Shown piece by piece: positions 35,415 through 44,222 of a stretch of 64,000 nt of DNA (the stretch's first letter is position 1; each line of letters opens with the position of its first letter). The position numbers were made by a program, and so were the translations under genes. This DNA is from JBEVJK01 sp963791325. GTDB taxonomy: Bacteria > Pseudomonadota > Alphaproteobacteria > Rhizobiales > Rhizobiaceae. Under the pieces are notes generated by a model. It ran no database searches. It saw only the letters and a list, made by a program, of their open reading frames with translations, and was not told where the DNA came from. The DNA lies in NCBI GenBank assembly GCA_963791325.1, contig CAWBRU010000009.1:186001-250000 (forward strand), written 5' to 3'.

Positions 35415-36911
35415 ATGGGCAAACGGGCCATCTTCCCGCTCGATGCGGTAGCGCTCGACCGCACGTCGACGACGCCGCTGCATCGGCAGCTCTACAAGCT
35501 GCTGCAGTCCTATATCGTCACCGGCCGCCTTGCGGCGGGCAGCCGGCTGCCGGCCACGCGCGCCCTTGCCGATCTGGCGGAGGTCGGGCGCAACACCGTG
35601 ATCGCTGCCTATGAGCAGCTGCTCATCGAAGGCTATGTCGAGGCAAGATCCGGTTCCGGGACATGGGTGGCCGACGTCATGCGCCGCTGTGCCACGGCGG
35701 AGGCGCCCGGTCCGCCGGCGCCCGGCTCGCGCTTCTCCAGGCGCGGCGAGACCATTGCCGGCCAGCCGCAATTCGGACGGCGGCCGCACAAGATCAATTT
35801 TCAGCCCGGCTTCCCTGAGGTCGACACGTTCCCGTTTTCGACCTGGGCCCGGCTTTTGGCGCAGAATGCACGCAGCCGGTCGGACGATCTGCTGAGCTAC
35901 TACCACTTCGCCGGACATCCGGCGCTGCGCGAGGCCATCGCCGAATATCTTGGCGTCGCCCGCGGCGTCGATTGCCGTGCCGAGCAAGTCATCGTCGTCA
36001 CCGGCGCACAGGCGGCCCTCGACCTTCTGGCGCGAACGCTGATGGATGAAGGCGACGTCGCCTGGATGGAAGAGCCGGGCTATATCGGCGCGCGTGCCGC
36101 CCTGTTGTCCAGCGGCGCGCGCTTGGCGCCGCTGCGGGTCGGCACAGCGGGCTGGGCGCTCGGCGATCCCGCCCTGCCGCCGCCGCGGCTGATCTACGTA
36201 ACGCCGTCCTGCCAATGGCCGTCGGGAACGATTATGCGGCTCGAGGAGCGGCTGCAGCTGCTCTCGATCGCCGACCGCCACGCGGCCTGGATCGTCGAGG
36301 ACGACTACGACGGCGAGTACCGGTTCCGCGGCCGCCCGGTGTCGGCCATGCAGGGCCTCGACCGCTGCGGCCGCGTGATCTATGTCGGCACCTTCGGCAA
36401 GGTTCTGTTCTCGTCGCTTCGCCTTGGCTTCATGATCGTCCCACTCGAGCTCGCCGAGGCGTTCGACCGGGCCGTCAGCATCACCGGCCATTTCGCCCCC
36501 CTTTTGCTGCAGGCGACGCTCGCCGACTTCATTCGCCAAGGCTATTTCGCCACCCATCTGCGCCGCATGCGGGCGCTCTATGCGCGGCGGCAGGAACACT
36601 TCGTCGGGCTCTGCCGCGATCATCTGGCGGACTGGATGATGGTGTCGGAGAACGACAGCGGCATGCAGCTCTTCGGCCAGTTCCTCGAGCCCTTCGACGA
36701 CCGCGAGGTGGCCGCCGTCGCCCTGTGCTACGGCGTCGATGCCCAGCCGGTCTCGGCGAACTACCATTGCGACCGGCCGCAGCACGGCCTGCTGTTGGGC
36801 TATGCCCGGCTGAACGAAAGGGATTGCGCCGCTGCAGTTTCGGCGCTGCGCCGGACCTTCCAGACGCTCGAGCCGCAGCTCGCGCGCCACCGCCCGCGCA
36901 CGGTCGCCTGA
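35415..36911 (+). CDS. MocR/PdxR-type regulator (GntR DNA-binding domain fused to aminotransferase fold)
   Basis: Residues about 15-90 form a GntR winged helix (LYKLLQSYIVTGRLAAGSRL, NTVIAAYEQLLIEGYV). The remainder is a fold-type I aminotransferase domain with the PLP lysine in YVGTFGKVLFSSLRLGF near residue 325 and EDDYDGEYRF near 295. MocR proteins are PLP- or amine-responsive regulators of amino-acid, taurine, GABA or B6 genes. The 498-residue length is normal. It sits in the middle of the cluster it probably controls, between the importer and the DegT/formamidase genes, and is undamaged. Confidence 0.92.
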   Translation: MGKRAIFPLDAVALDRTSTTPLHRQLYKLLQSYIVTGRLAAGSRLPATRALADLAEVGRNTVIAAYEQLLIEGYVEARSGSGTWVADVMRRCATAEAPGPPAPGSRFSRRGETIAGQPQFGRRPHKINFQPGFPEVDTFPFSTWARLLAQNARSRSDDLLSYYHFAGHPALREAIAEYLGVARGVDCRAEQVIVVTGAQAALDLLARTLMDEGDVAWMEEPGYIGARAALLSSGARLAPLRVGTAGWALGDPALPPPRLIYVTPSCQWPSGTIMRLEERLQLLSIADRHAAWIVEDDYDGEYRFRGRPVSAMQGLDRCGRVIYVGTFGKVLFSSLRLGFMIVPLELAEAFDRAVSITGHFAPLLLQATLADFIRQGYFATHLRRMRALYARRQEHFVGLCRDHLADWMMVSENDSGMQLFGQFLEPFDDREVAAVALCYGVDAQPVSANYHCDRPQHGLLLGYARLNERDCAAAVSALRRTFQTLEPQLARHRPRTVA

Positions 36912-36933
36912 GTGGTGCCCCTCAAGACCCCTG

Positions 36934-36945
36934 AAATGGTTCTTC
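36934..36945. promoter_or_regulatory. Candidate MocR-type site upstream of DegT gene
   Basis: AAATGGTTCTTC lies 63 bp before the DegT-family start codon, in the 96-bp gap after mocR. It matches the ATGGTTC core of the site at 35364. A further AGTGGT is at 36911. Confidence 0.35.
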
Positions 36946-37007
36946 TTGTGGGCGAGCCCCGCCTTCTATGGTGCGCCGATCCGAAGGTTCGCTCCAGGGA
37001 GGATGGC

Positions 37008-38258
37008 ATGTACGTGGTGGGTCAGGAAGAAATCGACGCCCTGACGCGGGTGATCAGGTCCAACGCGCTGTTCCGGTACGGCCTCGGCCAAGAATGCGAC
37101 CGCTTCGAGGCGCGCTATGCCGGCTATCTCGGGGCCAAGCACTTCGCGCTTGCCGCGAGCGGCAGCAACGCGCTGGCCGCGGCGATGACCGCGGTCGGGC
37201 TGGGGCCGGGCGACGAGGTGCTCATCCCCGCCCACACCTATATGGCGACCGCGACGTCCGTGCTGGCCGTCGGTGCGATCCCGGTGATCGTCGACATCGA
37301 CGAAAGCATCACCATCGATCCGCGCGCCGTCGAGGACGCCGTCGGCCCGCGCACCCGCGCCGTCGTCCCGGTGCACATGTGGGGCACGGCTTGCGACATG
37401 GACGCGATCATGAAGGTGGCGCGGGAGCGCAAGCTGATCGTCATCGAGGACGCCTGTCAGGGGGTCGGCGGCGGCTATCACGGTTGCAAGATGGGGACCA
37501 TCGGCGACATCGGCGCCTTCAGCTTCAACTATTATAAGAATATGACAGCCGGCGAAGGCGGCGGCGTCGTCACCGACGACGACGTCTATGCCGAGCGGGT
37601 GCGCTGCGCCATCGATCCCTGCCATTTCTATTGGCACGGCCGCAGCGAGGAGGTGAGGCCGTTCGCCGGCAACGGCGCCCGCGCGACCGAGCTGATGGGC
37701 GCGATGATGAACGTGCAGCTCGACCGCATCGATCCGATGATCGCGGCGATGCGCAGCGAGCGCGACCGGATCCTGGCCGGCGTCGCCCAGCTCGGCAATC
37801 TCGGCCTCAAGGCGGCGCCGCTGCACAGCCCCGAGCACGACTGCGCCACCCAGGTGATCCTGACGCTGCCCAGCGCGCATGACGCCAAGGCCTTCACCCG
37901 AACATTCCCGAGCGTGATTGCCGGCGAGACCGGGCGGCATACCTACACCGAATGGGACCAGGTGCTGATGGGCGCCGGTGCGGCGCACCCGCTGATGAAC
38001 CCCTACAACATGCCGGCCAACGCCGAATGCCGGCGCAGCTACACGAAGGACATGTGCGCACGCTCGCTGGAAATCCTCAGCCGCACGGTGCTCGTGGCCA
38101 CGCATCCGCTGCACACCGCCGCGGACATCGACGACATCATCCACAATATCGGCGCGGCGACGCGTGTCGCTCTCGCGGGTCTCAGCCCCGAGCAGGCCGA
38201 GATCCGCAATGTCCAGCCGATCGAGGTGCAGAAATTCGATCTCAAGGTCGATGCCTGA
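37008..38258 (+). CDS. DegT/DnrJ/EryC1-family aminotransferase
   Basis: The 416-residue protein is a PLP-dependent sugar-aminotransferase-fold enzyme: LAASGSNALAAAMTAVGLG, GPGDEVLIPAHTYMATATSV, VIEDACQGVGGGYHGCKMG and the PLP-lysine segment SFNYYKNMTAGEGGG near residue 180. The ATG at 37008 is set by AGGGAGGATGGC. In this family the lysine forms a Schiff base and the enzyme transfers an amino group to a keto-sugar, but catabolic relatives exist. It lies 20 bp upstream of the formamidase-like gene in one operon, so it probably acts on the same substrate. Confidence 0.87.
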   Translation: MYVVGQEEIDALTRVIRSNALFRYGLGQECDRFEARYAGYLGAKHFALAASGSNALAAAMTAVGLGPGDEVLIPAHTYMATATSVLAVGAIPVIVDIDESITIDPRAVEDAVGPRTRAVVPVHMWGTACDMDAIMKVARERKLIVIEDACQGVGGGYHGCKMGTIGDIGAFSFNYYKNMTAGEGGGVVTDDDVYAERVRCAIDPCHFYWHGRSEEVRPFAGNGARATELMGAMMNVQLDRIDPMIAAMRSERDRILAGVAQLGNLGLKAAPLHSPEHDCATQVILTLPSAHDAKAFTRTFPSVIAGETGRHTYTEWDQVLMGAGAAHPLMNPYNMPANAECRRSYTKDMCARSLEILSRTVLVATHPLHTAADIDDIIHNIGAATRVALAGLSPEQAEIRNVQPIEVQKFDLKVDA

Positions 38259-38278
38259 GCCCGACATGAGGTCCCCGA

Positions 38279-40498
38279 ATGTCGCCGTCTGAGCTGATCG
38301 GCTACGCCGACCGCATCAGCGCCGCGCCGGGCGGGACGGTCGGCTTCAAGGTGAGCACCGATCTGGCGAGGTTCGATGCCGCGATCGTGCGCCTGATCCA
38401 TGGCGACGCCAACGGGCCCGGGTTCAAGGAAGAGCTGGTGGCCGAGCTTGGCCCCCGGCACGGCCGCAAGCAGCACGCCGTCGCCGGGTCGTATGGCCGG
38501 ATCGCGCACAGCGCGGCCCTCGAACCCGCTCATGGCTTTTCGCTGGCGGCTTGGGCTTTCCCGACGATGCCGGCGGGCGGCGTCCAGGCGATCGCGGCGA
38601 AATGGTCGCGCGGCTCGGGCTATGCGCTGGTCATCGGCAGCGACGGACAGGCCGAGCTGTGGCTCGGCGATGGCGCACGCATTCACCGGATCGGCAGCGG
38701 CGCGGCGCTGCGCGAGCGCCGCTGGCACTTCCTCTCGGCCAGCTTTGACCCGGCGGAAGGGACCATCCGGATCGTCCAGGCGCCGCTCTCGCCCGGCCCG
38801 GACGAGGGCCACGCCGAGGCCACCGGGCGGGTGCCGGAGAACTGCCTCGCTGCGAGCGGGACGCCGCTGACATTTGCCGCGCTGGCGCTGGAGGCGGAGG
38901 CGCAGAGCGGCGGGCTGCCGCGCCCTTCGGGCCTCTACAACGGCAAGATCGGGCAGCCGGCGCTGTTTGACCGGGTGCTGGCCGAACCCGAGCTGAAGGC
39001 GCTGCGCGAGGGGGCCAGCCCCCTCGGCATTGCCGGTCTCGTCGGCTTCTGGGATTTTTCGGTCGACATCTCCTCGTCGCGGCTGGTCGATCGCGGTCCC
39101 CACCGGCTGCACGGCAAGGCGATCAACATGCCGATGCGCGCCGTCACCGGACCTGCTGGACGGGCGAGGAGATCGATTTCAAGCACGCCCCGGCGAATAT
39201 GGCGCCATCCATTTTCACGACGACGATCTGGAGGACGCCGGCTGGGAGAGCGATTTCGTCTGGCGGGTACCGGCCGAGGCGAGGAGCGGCTTCTACGCGG
39301 CGCGGCTGCGTGGGGACGGCCAGGAAGACCACGTGCCGTTCTTCGTGCGGCCGCAGCGCGGCAGGCGCTGCCGCACCGCCCGAGCGGCCCTATTGGCGCC
39401 GACCTTCACCTATCTTGCCTATGCCAACGAGACCCACAAGGCGATGCCACGACATCAGGCCGTCTACACCGACCGGCCGATGGTGAAGGACCCGCTCGAC
39501 CTCTATCTCGATGCCCACCGCGAGTTCGGCATCTCGCTCTATGACATCCATTCCGACGGCAGCGGCGGCTGCTATTCGTCCTTCCTGCGGCCGATCCCGA
39601 GCCTGCGTCCGAAATATCGACAGTGGCAGGTCGGCTGTCCGCGCCATCTCGCCGCCGATCTCTATCTGGTCGACTGGCTGGAGCATGAAGGCATCGCCTA
39701 TGACGTCATCACCGATCACGATCTCGATGCCGAAGGCCAGGCGCTCCTTTCCGGCTACCGCGTGGTGCTCACCGGCACCCACCCGGAGTATTGGTCCTCG
39801 CGCATGCGCCGCGCTATGGTCGACTATCTGCAGGCGGCGGGCGGCTGATGTATCTCGGCGGCAACGGCTATTATTGGGTTGCCTCCACCGATGGCGAGCG
39901 GCCCCACGTGCTCGAGGTGCGCAAGGGGATCGCCGGCACGCGCGCCTGGAACTCGGCGCCCGGGGAGCTCTATCACAGCTCGACGGGTGAGCTTGGCGGG
40001 CTGTGGCGCCATCGCGGCAAGCCGCCGAACGAGATCGTCGGCGTCGGCTTCAAGGCGATGGGCTATGACGCGCCGGCACCCGGCTATCGTCGCCAGCCCG
40101 GTAGCTTCGATCCGCGCGCTGCCTTCATCTTCGAAGGTGTGGGAGCCGACGAGGTGATCGGCGACTTCGGACTGTCGCTCGGCGGCGCGGCGGGCGACGA
40201 GCTCGATTGCCTCGACTACGGCCTCGGCACCCCGCCCGCGACGCTGCTGCTTGCCACGGCGTCCGGGCACAGCGCCTATTACGTGCCGGTGGTGGAGGAT
40301 CACAACGAGATGTCGGATATCGTCATCGTCGAGCAGCGCTCGCTGGTGCGCGCCGACATGGTCTATTTCGAGACCGGCGCCGGGGGCGCCGTGTTTTCGA
40401 CCGGAGCGATCACCTGGTGCGGCGGCCTGTCCCACGATGGCTATCGCAACAACGTGTCCCGGATCACCGGCAACGTGCTGAGGCGTTTCCTGGGCTGA
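38279..40498 (+). pseudogene. N,N-dimethylformamidase large-subunit-like protein (three frameshifts)
   Basis: Joined, the frames give about 740 residues resembling the beta (large) subunit of N,N-dimethylformamidase. There is an N-terminal LamG-like beta-sandwich (AWAFPTMPAGGVQAIAAKW), the block GEYGAIHFHDDDLEDAGWES, TFTYLAYANETH, and the amidotransferase-like part with GTHPEYWSSRMRRAMVDYLQ and MYLGGNGYYWV. Breaks occur near 39155, 39195 and 39840. Adding back 4 bp of CG repeat at each restores the frame; a 1-bp loss cannot be excluded. The small subunit of the known enzyme is not visible here. It likely hydrolyses an amide related to the imported substrate. Confidence 0.75.
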
Positions 40499-40653
40499 GC
40501 GCAGGGTTCTGCGCAGTCGCGGCTGCCCGTTTGGACAGCCTTGCATCGCCGGCGATGGACGCTAACCTTGGGCTCCCCCAAGCCGAGCCTGGGCGACACG
40601 CCTCGGCTCAGGACCCGTCCAGAGTTCATCGTTTCACAACAGGAGCCCCTCCG

Positions 40654-41713
40654 ATGAGAACCTATGGTTTCGCGGCCACAGATGCCGCCCAGCCTTTGGC
40701 GCCCTTTGCCTTCGAGCGCCGTGAGCCTGCGCGCCGAACGACGTCGCGATGGAAGTCCTCTATTGCGGCATCTGCCACACCGACCTGCACCAGGCGCGCA
40801 ACGACTGGGGCTGCAGCCGCTACCCGGTCGTTCCCGGCCACGAGATCGTCGGCCGGGTGATCGCGGTCGGCCGCGAGGTCACCCGCTTCAAGGCCGGCGA
40901 CGCGGTCGCGGTCGGCTGCATGGTCGACAGCTGCCAGCACTGCGACCAGTGCCGCAAGGGCGAGGAGCAGCTCTGCCGCGAAGGCAACACGCAGACCTAC
41001 AACGACAAGGATCGCATCACCGGCGAGCCGACTTACGGCGGCTATTCCAAGCATCTCGTGGTGCGCGAGGAGTTCGCGCTGCGCGTGCCCGACGGGCCTC
41101 GATCTCGCCCGCGCCGCGCCACTGCTCTGCGCCGGCATCACCACCTATTCGCCGCTGCGCGACCTGGAACGTCGGCCCGGGCAGCCGGGTCGGCGTGATC
41201 GGGCTCGGCGGTCTCGGCCACATGGCGGTCAAGCTCGCCGCCGCGCTGGGCGCAGACGTCACCGTGCTCAGCCGCAGCAAGGACAAGGAGGCCGACGCGC
41301 TCAGCGCTCGGCGCCGACCGCCTGCTGGTCTCGACCGACGCGGACGGCGATGGCCGAAGCGCGGTCGACGCTTCGACCTGATCATCGACACGGTGCCGGT
41401 CAAGCACGACATCAATCCCTATCTGCCGCTGCTCGACGTCGACGGCACGCTGGTGCTCGTCGGCCAGATCGGGCCGCTGCGCCGAGCCGACCACCCTGCC
41501 GCTGCTGCATGGGCCGGCGCCGCATCGCCGGCTCACCGATCGGCGGCATTGCCGAGACCCAGGAGATGCTCGATTTCTGCGCCCGCAAGAACATCCTGCC
41601 CGAGTGCGAAATGATCCGCATGGACGAGGTCAACGACGGCCTTCGAGCGGATGGAGCACGCCGACGTGCGCTACCGCTTCGTCATCGACATGAGCACGCT
41701 GCGCGACCGGTAG
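40654..41713 (+). pseudogene. Zinc-dependent alcohol dehydrogenase, cinnamyl-alcohol type (about nine frameshifts)
   Basis: The joined product (about 350 residues) has the catalytic zinc site YCGICHTDLHQARNDWG, GHEIVGRVIAVG, the four-Cys structural site CQHCDQCRKGEEQLC and the NADP-binding VGVIGLGGLGHMAVKLAAAL, placing it with YahK/AdhC-like dehydrogenases. Breaks lie near 40740, 41095, 41160, 41300, 41345, 41375, 41490, 41512 and 41645. Each is repaired by a CG/GC insertion, for example GGGCCTCG to GGGCGCCTCG. AGGAG precedes the ATG. It is the densest frameshift cluster relative to length. Confidence 0.78.
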
Positions 41714-41745
41714 CGGCCGCCTGCGCCCGGCGTGGCGCGCCGCCC

Positions 41746-42363
41746 CTACATCGGCGGCGCGATCCCATGGTTGCCGACGACCACCCGGTTGGCGGTCAAG
41801 CCTCCGTCCGCGCCCTTCTCGGCAATGACGAACACGCCGGCGCCGGGGACGAGATCGGCCGGGGTGGCGCTGGCGAAGGTGACGATCGGCGTATCGGTCG
41901 GGATCGAGATCTTCTTCTCCTGGCCGTCCTTGAAGGACAGCGTCACGGTGCGGCCGTCGACTCCGGTCACCGCGTTGGCGACGGTGGCGTTGTTCATCTT
42001 GCTGTTGGGCTTCAAATCCCAGGGGCGGCGGCCCTCGCCGGTGCCTTTGAGCGCGGCCGGGAAGATCACCACTTCCAGGGCGCCCTCGCCGCCATCGTCC
42101 TTCGGCACCGAGGTGATGCCGACGAAATCGCCGACCTTGATGTCCTCCAGCGAAGCCTTGGCTACGCCGGATATCTTGAAGCCGTCGGTGAGTTTGATGG
42201 CGTCGGTGGCGCCTTCGCGGGTCTTGACCGTCAGCGTCGAGCCCTCGAATTGGGCGACCGTGCCGCGCACGCGGGTGGCGTCCGCAGCCTGGGCCGCGAA
42301 GATCGTCAGGCCCGCCACGCCGATCGCGGCCCCGAGTGCCAGTGCGAATTTGTGATGCAGCAT
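41746..42363 (-). CDS. Secreted DUF5666-like protein
   Basis: The 205-residue protein has a Sec signal peptide (MLHHKFALALGAAIGVAGLT, cleavage after AQA). It then has two OB-like beta modules: VRGTVAQFEGSTLTVKTREG with VGDFVGITS, and TGVDGRTVTLSFKDGQEKKI with PGAGVFVIAEKG. This repeated pattern is that of DUF5666-type periplasmic proteins, whose role is unknown. The start ATG at 42363 has GAAAGGAGAATTCC upstream. Confidence 0.72.
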   Translation of the reverse strand: MLHHKFALALGAAIGVAGLTIFAAQAADATRVRGTVAQFEGSTLTVKTREGATDAIKLTDGFKISGVAKASLEDIKVGDFVGITSVPKDDGGEGALEVVIFPAALKGTGEGRRPWDLKPNSKMNNATVANAVTGVDGRTVTLSFKDGQEKKISIPTDTPIVTFASATPADLVPGAGVFVIAEKGADGGLTANRVVVGNHGIAPPM

Positions 42364-42573
42364 GGAATTCTCCTTTCGAAGCCAAGGGCGTCAGCAGACA
42401 CGTGGTTAACGGCGGCGGCCATCGAAATCGTCGCCGACCCTGCCCTGGAGCCGTTCAAAAGAACTTGATTGCCGGAAGCGCGGCCCGCCGCCCGGCCCGC
42501 ACCGGGTCCCCTCGTCCGGAACACTTGGCCATGACGCGGATTGAGCAAGGTGGAACTGGAAGGAACCTGAACC

Positions 42574-42846
42574 ATGCCCAACCCGGATCCAAGACCGTTG
42601 CCGACGGAGCCGCCGGACTCCGGATCGGCCAACAAGCCGCCGATCACCGAGCCCGAGCCCGACCGGCTGCCGGACGAAGCGCCCGAACCGAACCCGGACG
42701 AGAACGACGGCGTGCCGAAAACCGCCGGCGTGCCGCCGGACGCCGGCGATACGAGCCGCAGCCGGGTGGCCAATCGCGACGCCGGCGGCCCGCGCAAGGC
42801 CGGTTTAACCCCACGCCCGACGCCAAGTCCGCTCGGCGAGGACTGA
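42574..42846 (+). CDS. Small disordered proline-rich protein
   Basis: The 90-residue product is almost entirely Pro, Asp, Glu, Gly and Arg (PNPDPRPLPTEPPDSGSANK at the start) and is certainly disordered. The start is supported by GGAAGGAACCTGAACC upstream of the ATG. No signal peptide or family is recognised. It stands alone between divergent and codirectional neighbours. Confidence 0.55.
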   Translation: MPNPDPRPLPTEPPDSGSANKPPITEPEPDRLPDEAPEPNPDENDGVPKTAGVPPDAGDTSRSRVANRDAGGPRKAGLTPRPTPSPLGED

Positions 42847-42984
42847 CGTGCCGCGCCGCGGCGGGCGGCCGAAGCGCCTGCCGGGCTGAGGGCTTCGCTG
42901 GATCAACGGATTTTCCTCGCGCCAGGGCACGGCGGCAGCTAACACCGCCTCGCCTGGCTGCGCCGGGGCAAGGGACGCTCCGGC

Positions 42985-43905
42985 ATGCTCCTCCTCCGAT
43001 CAAGACCGCTCGCCGCCAACAACCTGGTGCTCGCCGGGGTGCTGCTGATGATCGGCGGCGACTTCATGTTCGCGCTCAATGACGCGATGGGCAAATGGCT
43101 GGTGGCGAGCTTTTCCGTCGGCCAGGTGCTCTTGGTGCGCTCGATCGGGGCGTTCTTCGTGCTCGGGCCGATGATCCTCGCCAAGGGAGCCGGGAAGCTG
43201 GTGCGCATCGAGCGCCCCGAGCTGCAGTTGCTGCGGGTGATCGCGGCGACCCTCGACACCGCATTGTTTTACGCTTCGGTCGTTTATCTGCCGCTTGCCG
43301 ACGTGATGAGCTTTTATATGGCAGGGCCGATCTACGTCGCGGCATTGTCGCATCTGCTGCTCGGCGAGAAGGTCGGCTGGCGGCGCTGGCTGGCGATCCT
43401 GGTCGGCTTCTGCGGCGTGTTGATCATGCTCAACCCCTCCGCCATGGCGTTGTCGCTGCCCTCGCTGTTTGCGCTGGTCGGCAGCATCTCCTTCGGCTTC
43501 ACCATCGTTCTCGGGCGGCGGCTGCGCGGCACCAGCGACACCGCGCTGGTGACCTGGCAGACGATCGCCTCGCTCGTTCTCGGCGCGGCGATGGTCGCCG
43601 GCCAGTGGGTCACGCCGAGCGCGCTCGACTGGGGCGCCCTGCTTCTGCTCGGCATCGTGTCCTGCGCGGCGCATCTGATGATCACCCGGGCGTTGAAGCT
43701 GGCACCGGCTTCGACCTTGGCACCGCTGCACTACAGCCTGCTGTTGTGGGCGGTGGTGTTCGGCTTCATTTTTTTCGCCGATGTGCCGAGCGCACGCATC
43801 CTGATCGGCTCCGCCATCATCGTGCTCGCCGGCCTGTTCATCTTCCACCGCCAGAAGGTGGTCGACACGGTGCCGCCCGGAGACGTCCCGCACGGCGTCC
43901 CGTAG
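42985..43905 (+). CDS. DMT-family (EamA) transporter
   Basis: The 306-residue membrane protein has ten helices in two EamA repeats, beginning with VLAGVLLMIGGDFMFALNDA and MGKWLVASFSVGQVLLVRS; the second half starts near ALSLPSLFALVGSISFGF. DMT transporters export metabolites or amino acids, or serve as S-adenosylmethionine importers. The TAG stop lies at the edge of dispersed-repeat copy B. Confidence 0.87.
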   Translation: MLLLRSRPLAANNLVLAGVLLMIGGDFMFALNDAMGKWLVASFSVGQVLLVRSIGAFFVLGPMILAKGAGKLVRIERPELQLLRVIAATLDTALFYASVVYLPLADVMSFYMAGPIYVAALSHLLLGEKVGWRRWLAILVGFCGVLIMLNPSAMALSLPSLFALVGSISFGFTIVLGRRLRGTSDTALVTWQTIASLVLGAAMVAGQWVTPSALDWGALLLLGIVSCAAHLMITRALKLAPASTLAPLHYSLLLWAVVFGFIFFADVPSARILIGSAIIVLAGLFIFHRQKVVDTVPPGDVPHGVP

Positions 43906-44003
43906 AGCAATTCCGGGAAAAGTGGACACGGTTTTCCGTCCGGAATTGCAAAAAAACAAAGACTTGGAGCGGAGCACCGAATTCAAAGAATTGTGATCCG
44001 CTC
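43904..44003. repeat. Dispersed 100-bp repeat, copy B, in the 317-bp gap after the DMT gene
   Basis: The segment starts AGAGCAATTCCGGGAAAAGT and ends TTGTGATCCGCTC; its reverse complement matches 7987-8089. The first bases coincide with the TAG stop of the transporter gene. The rest of the gap (44004-44222) contains no supported gene; the downstream gene is convergent. Confidence 0.85.
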
Positions 44004-44222
44004 GAAGAGCAAATCATTGGCTTCAAGAAGCAAGTTCCCCAGCGTCAACTCGCCTATCTCGGCGGCGTGACGCGCCAGGGGGCCGTCACGCAGCAGCAAT
44101 GCCAAGCCCGGCGGCCGGAACGCGAACCGGCTGCCGGGCAGCGCTTGCGGCGTCGACCGGCGGCCGCACGCCGGTGATGGCGGACAAGAGCGGGATGGCG
44201 CTTCTTCGAATCGCCGGCTCGC

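Noticed and set aside
32560..41650. Programmed ribosomal frameshifting
   Set aside because: No slippery heptamers or repeated stimulatory structures at the breaks; tens of events per cluster in ordinary transporter genes are not compatible with programmed recoding.
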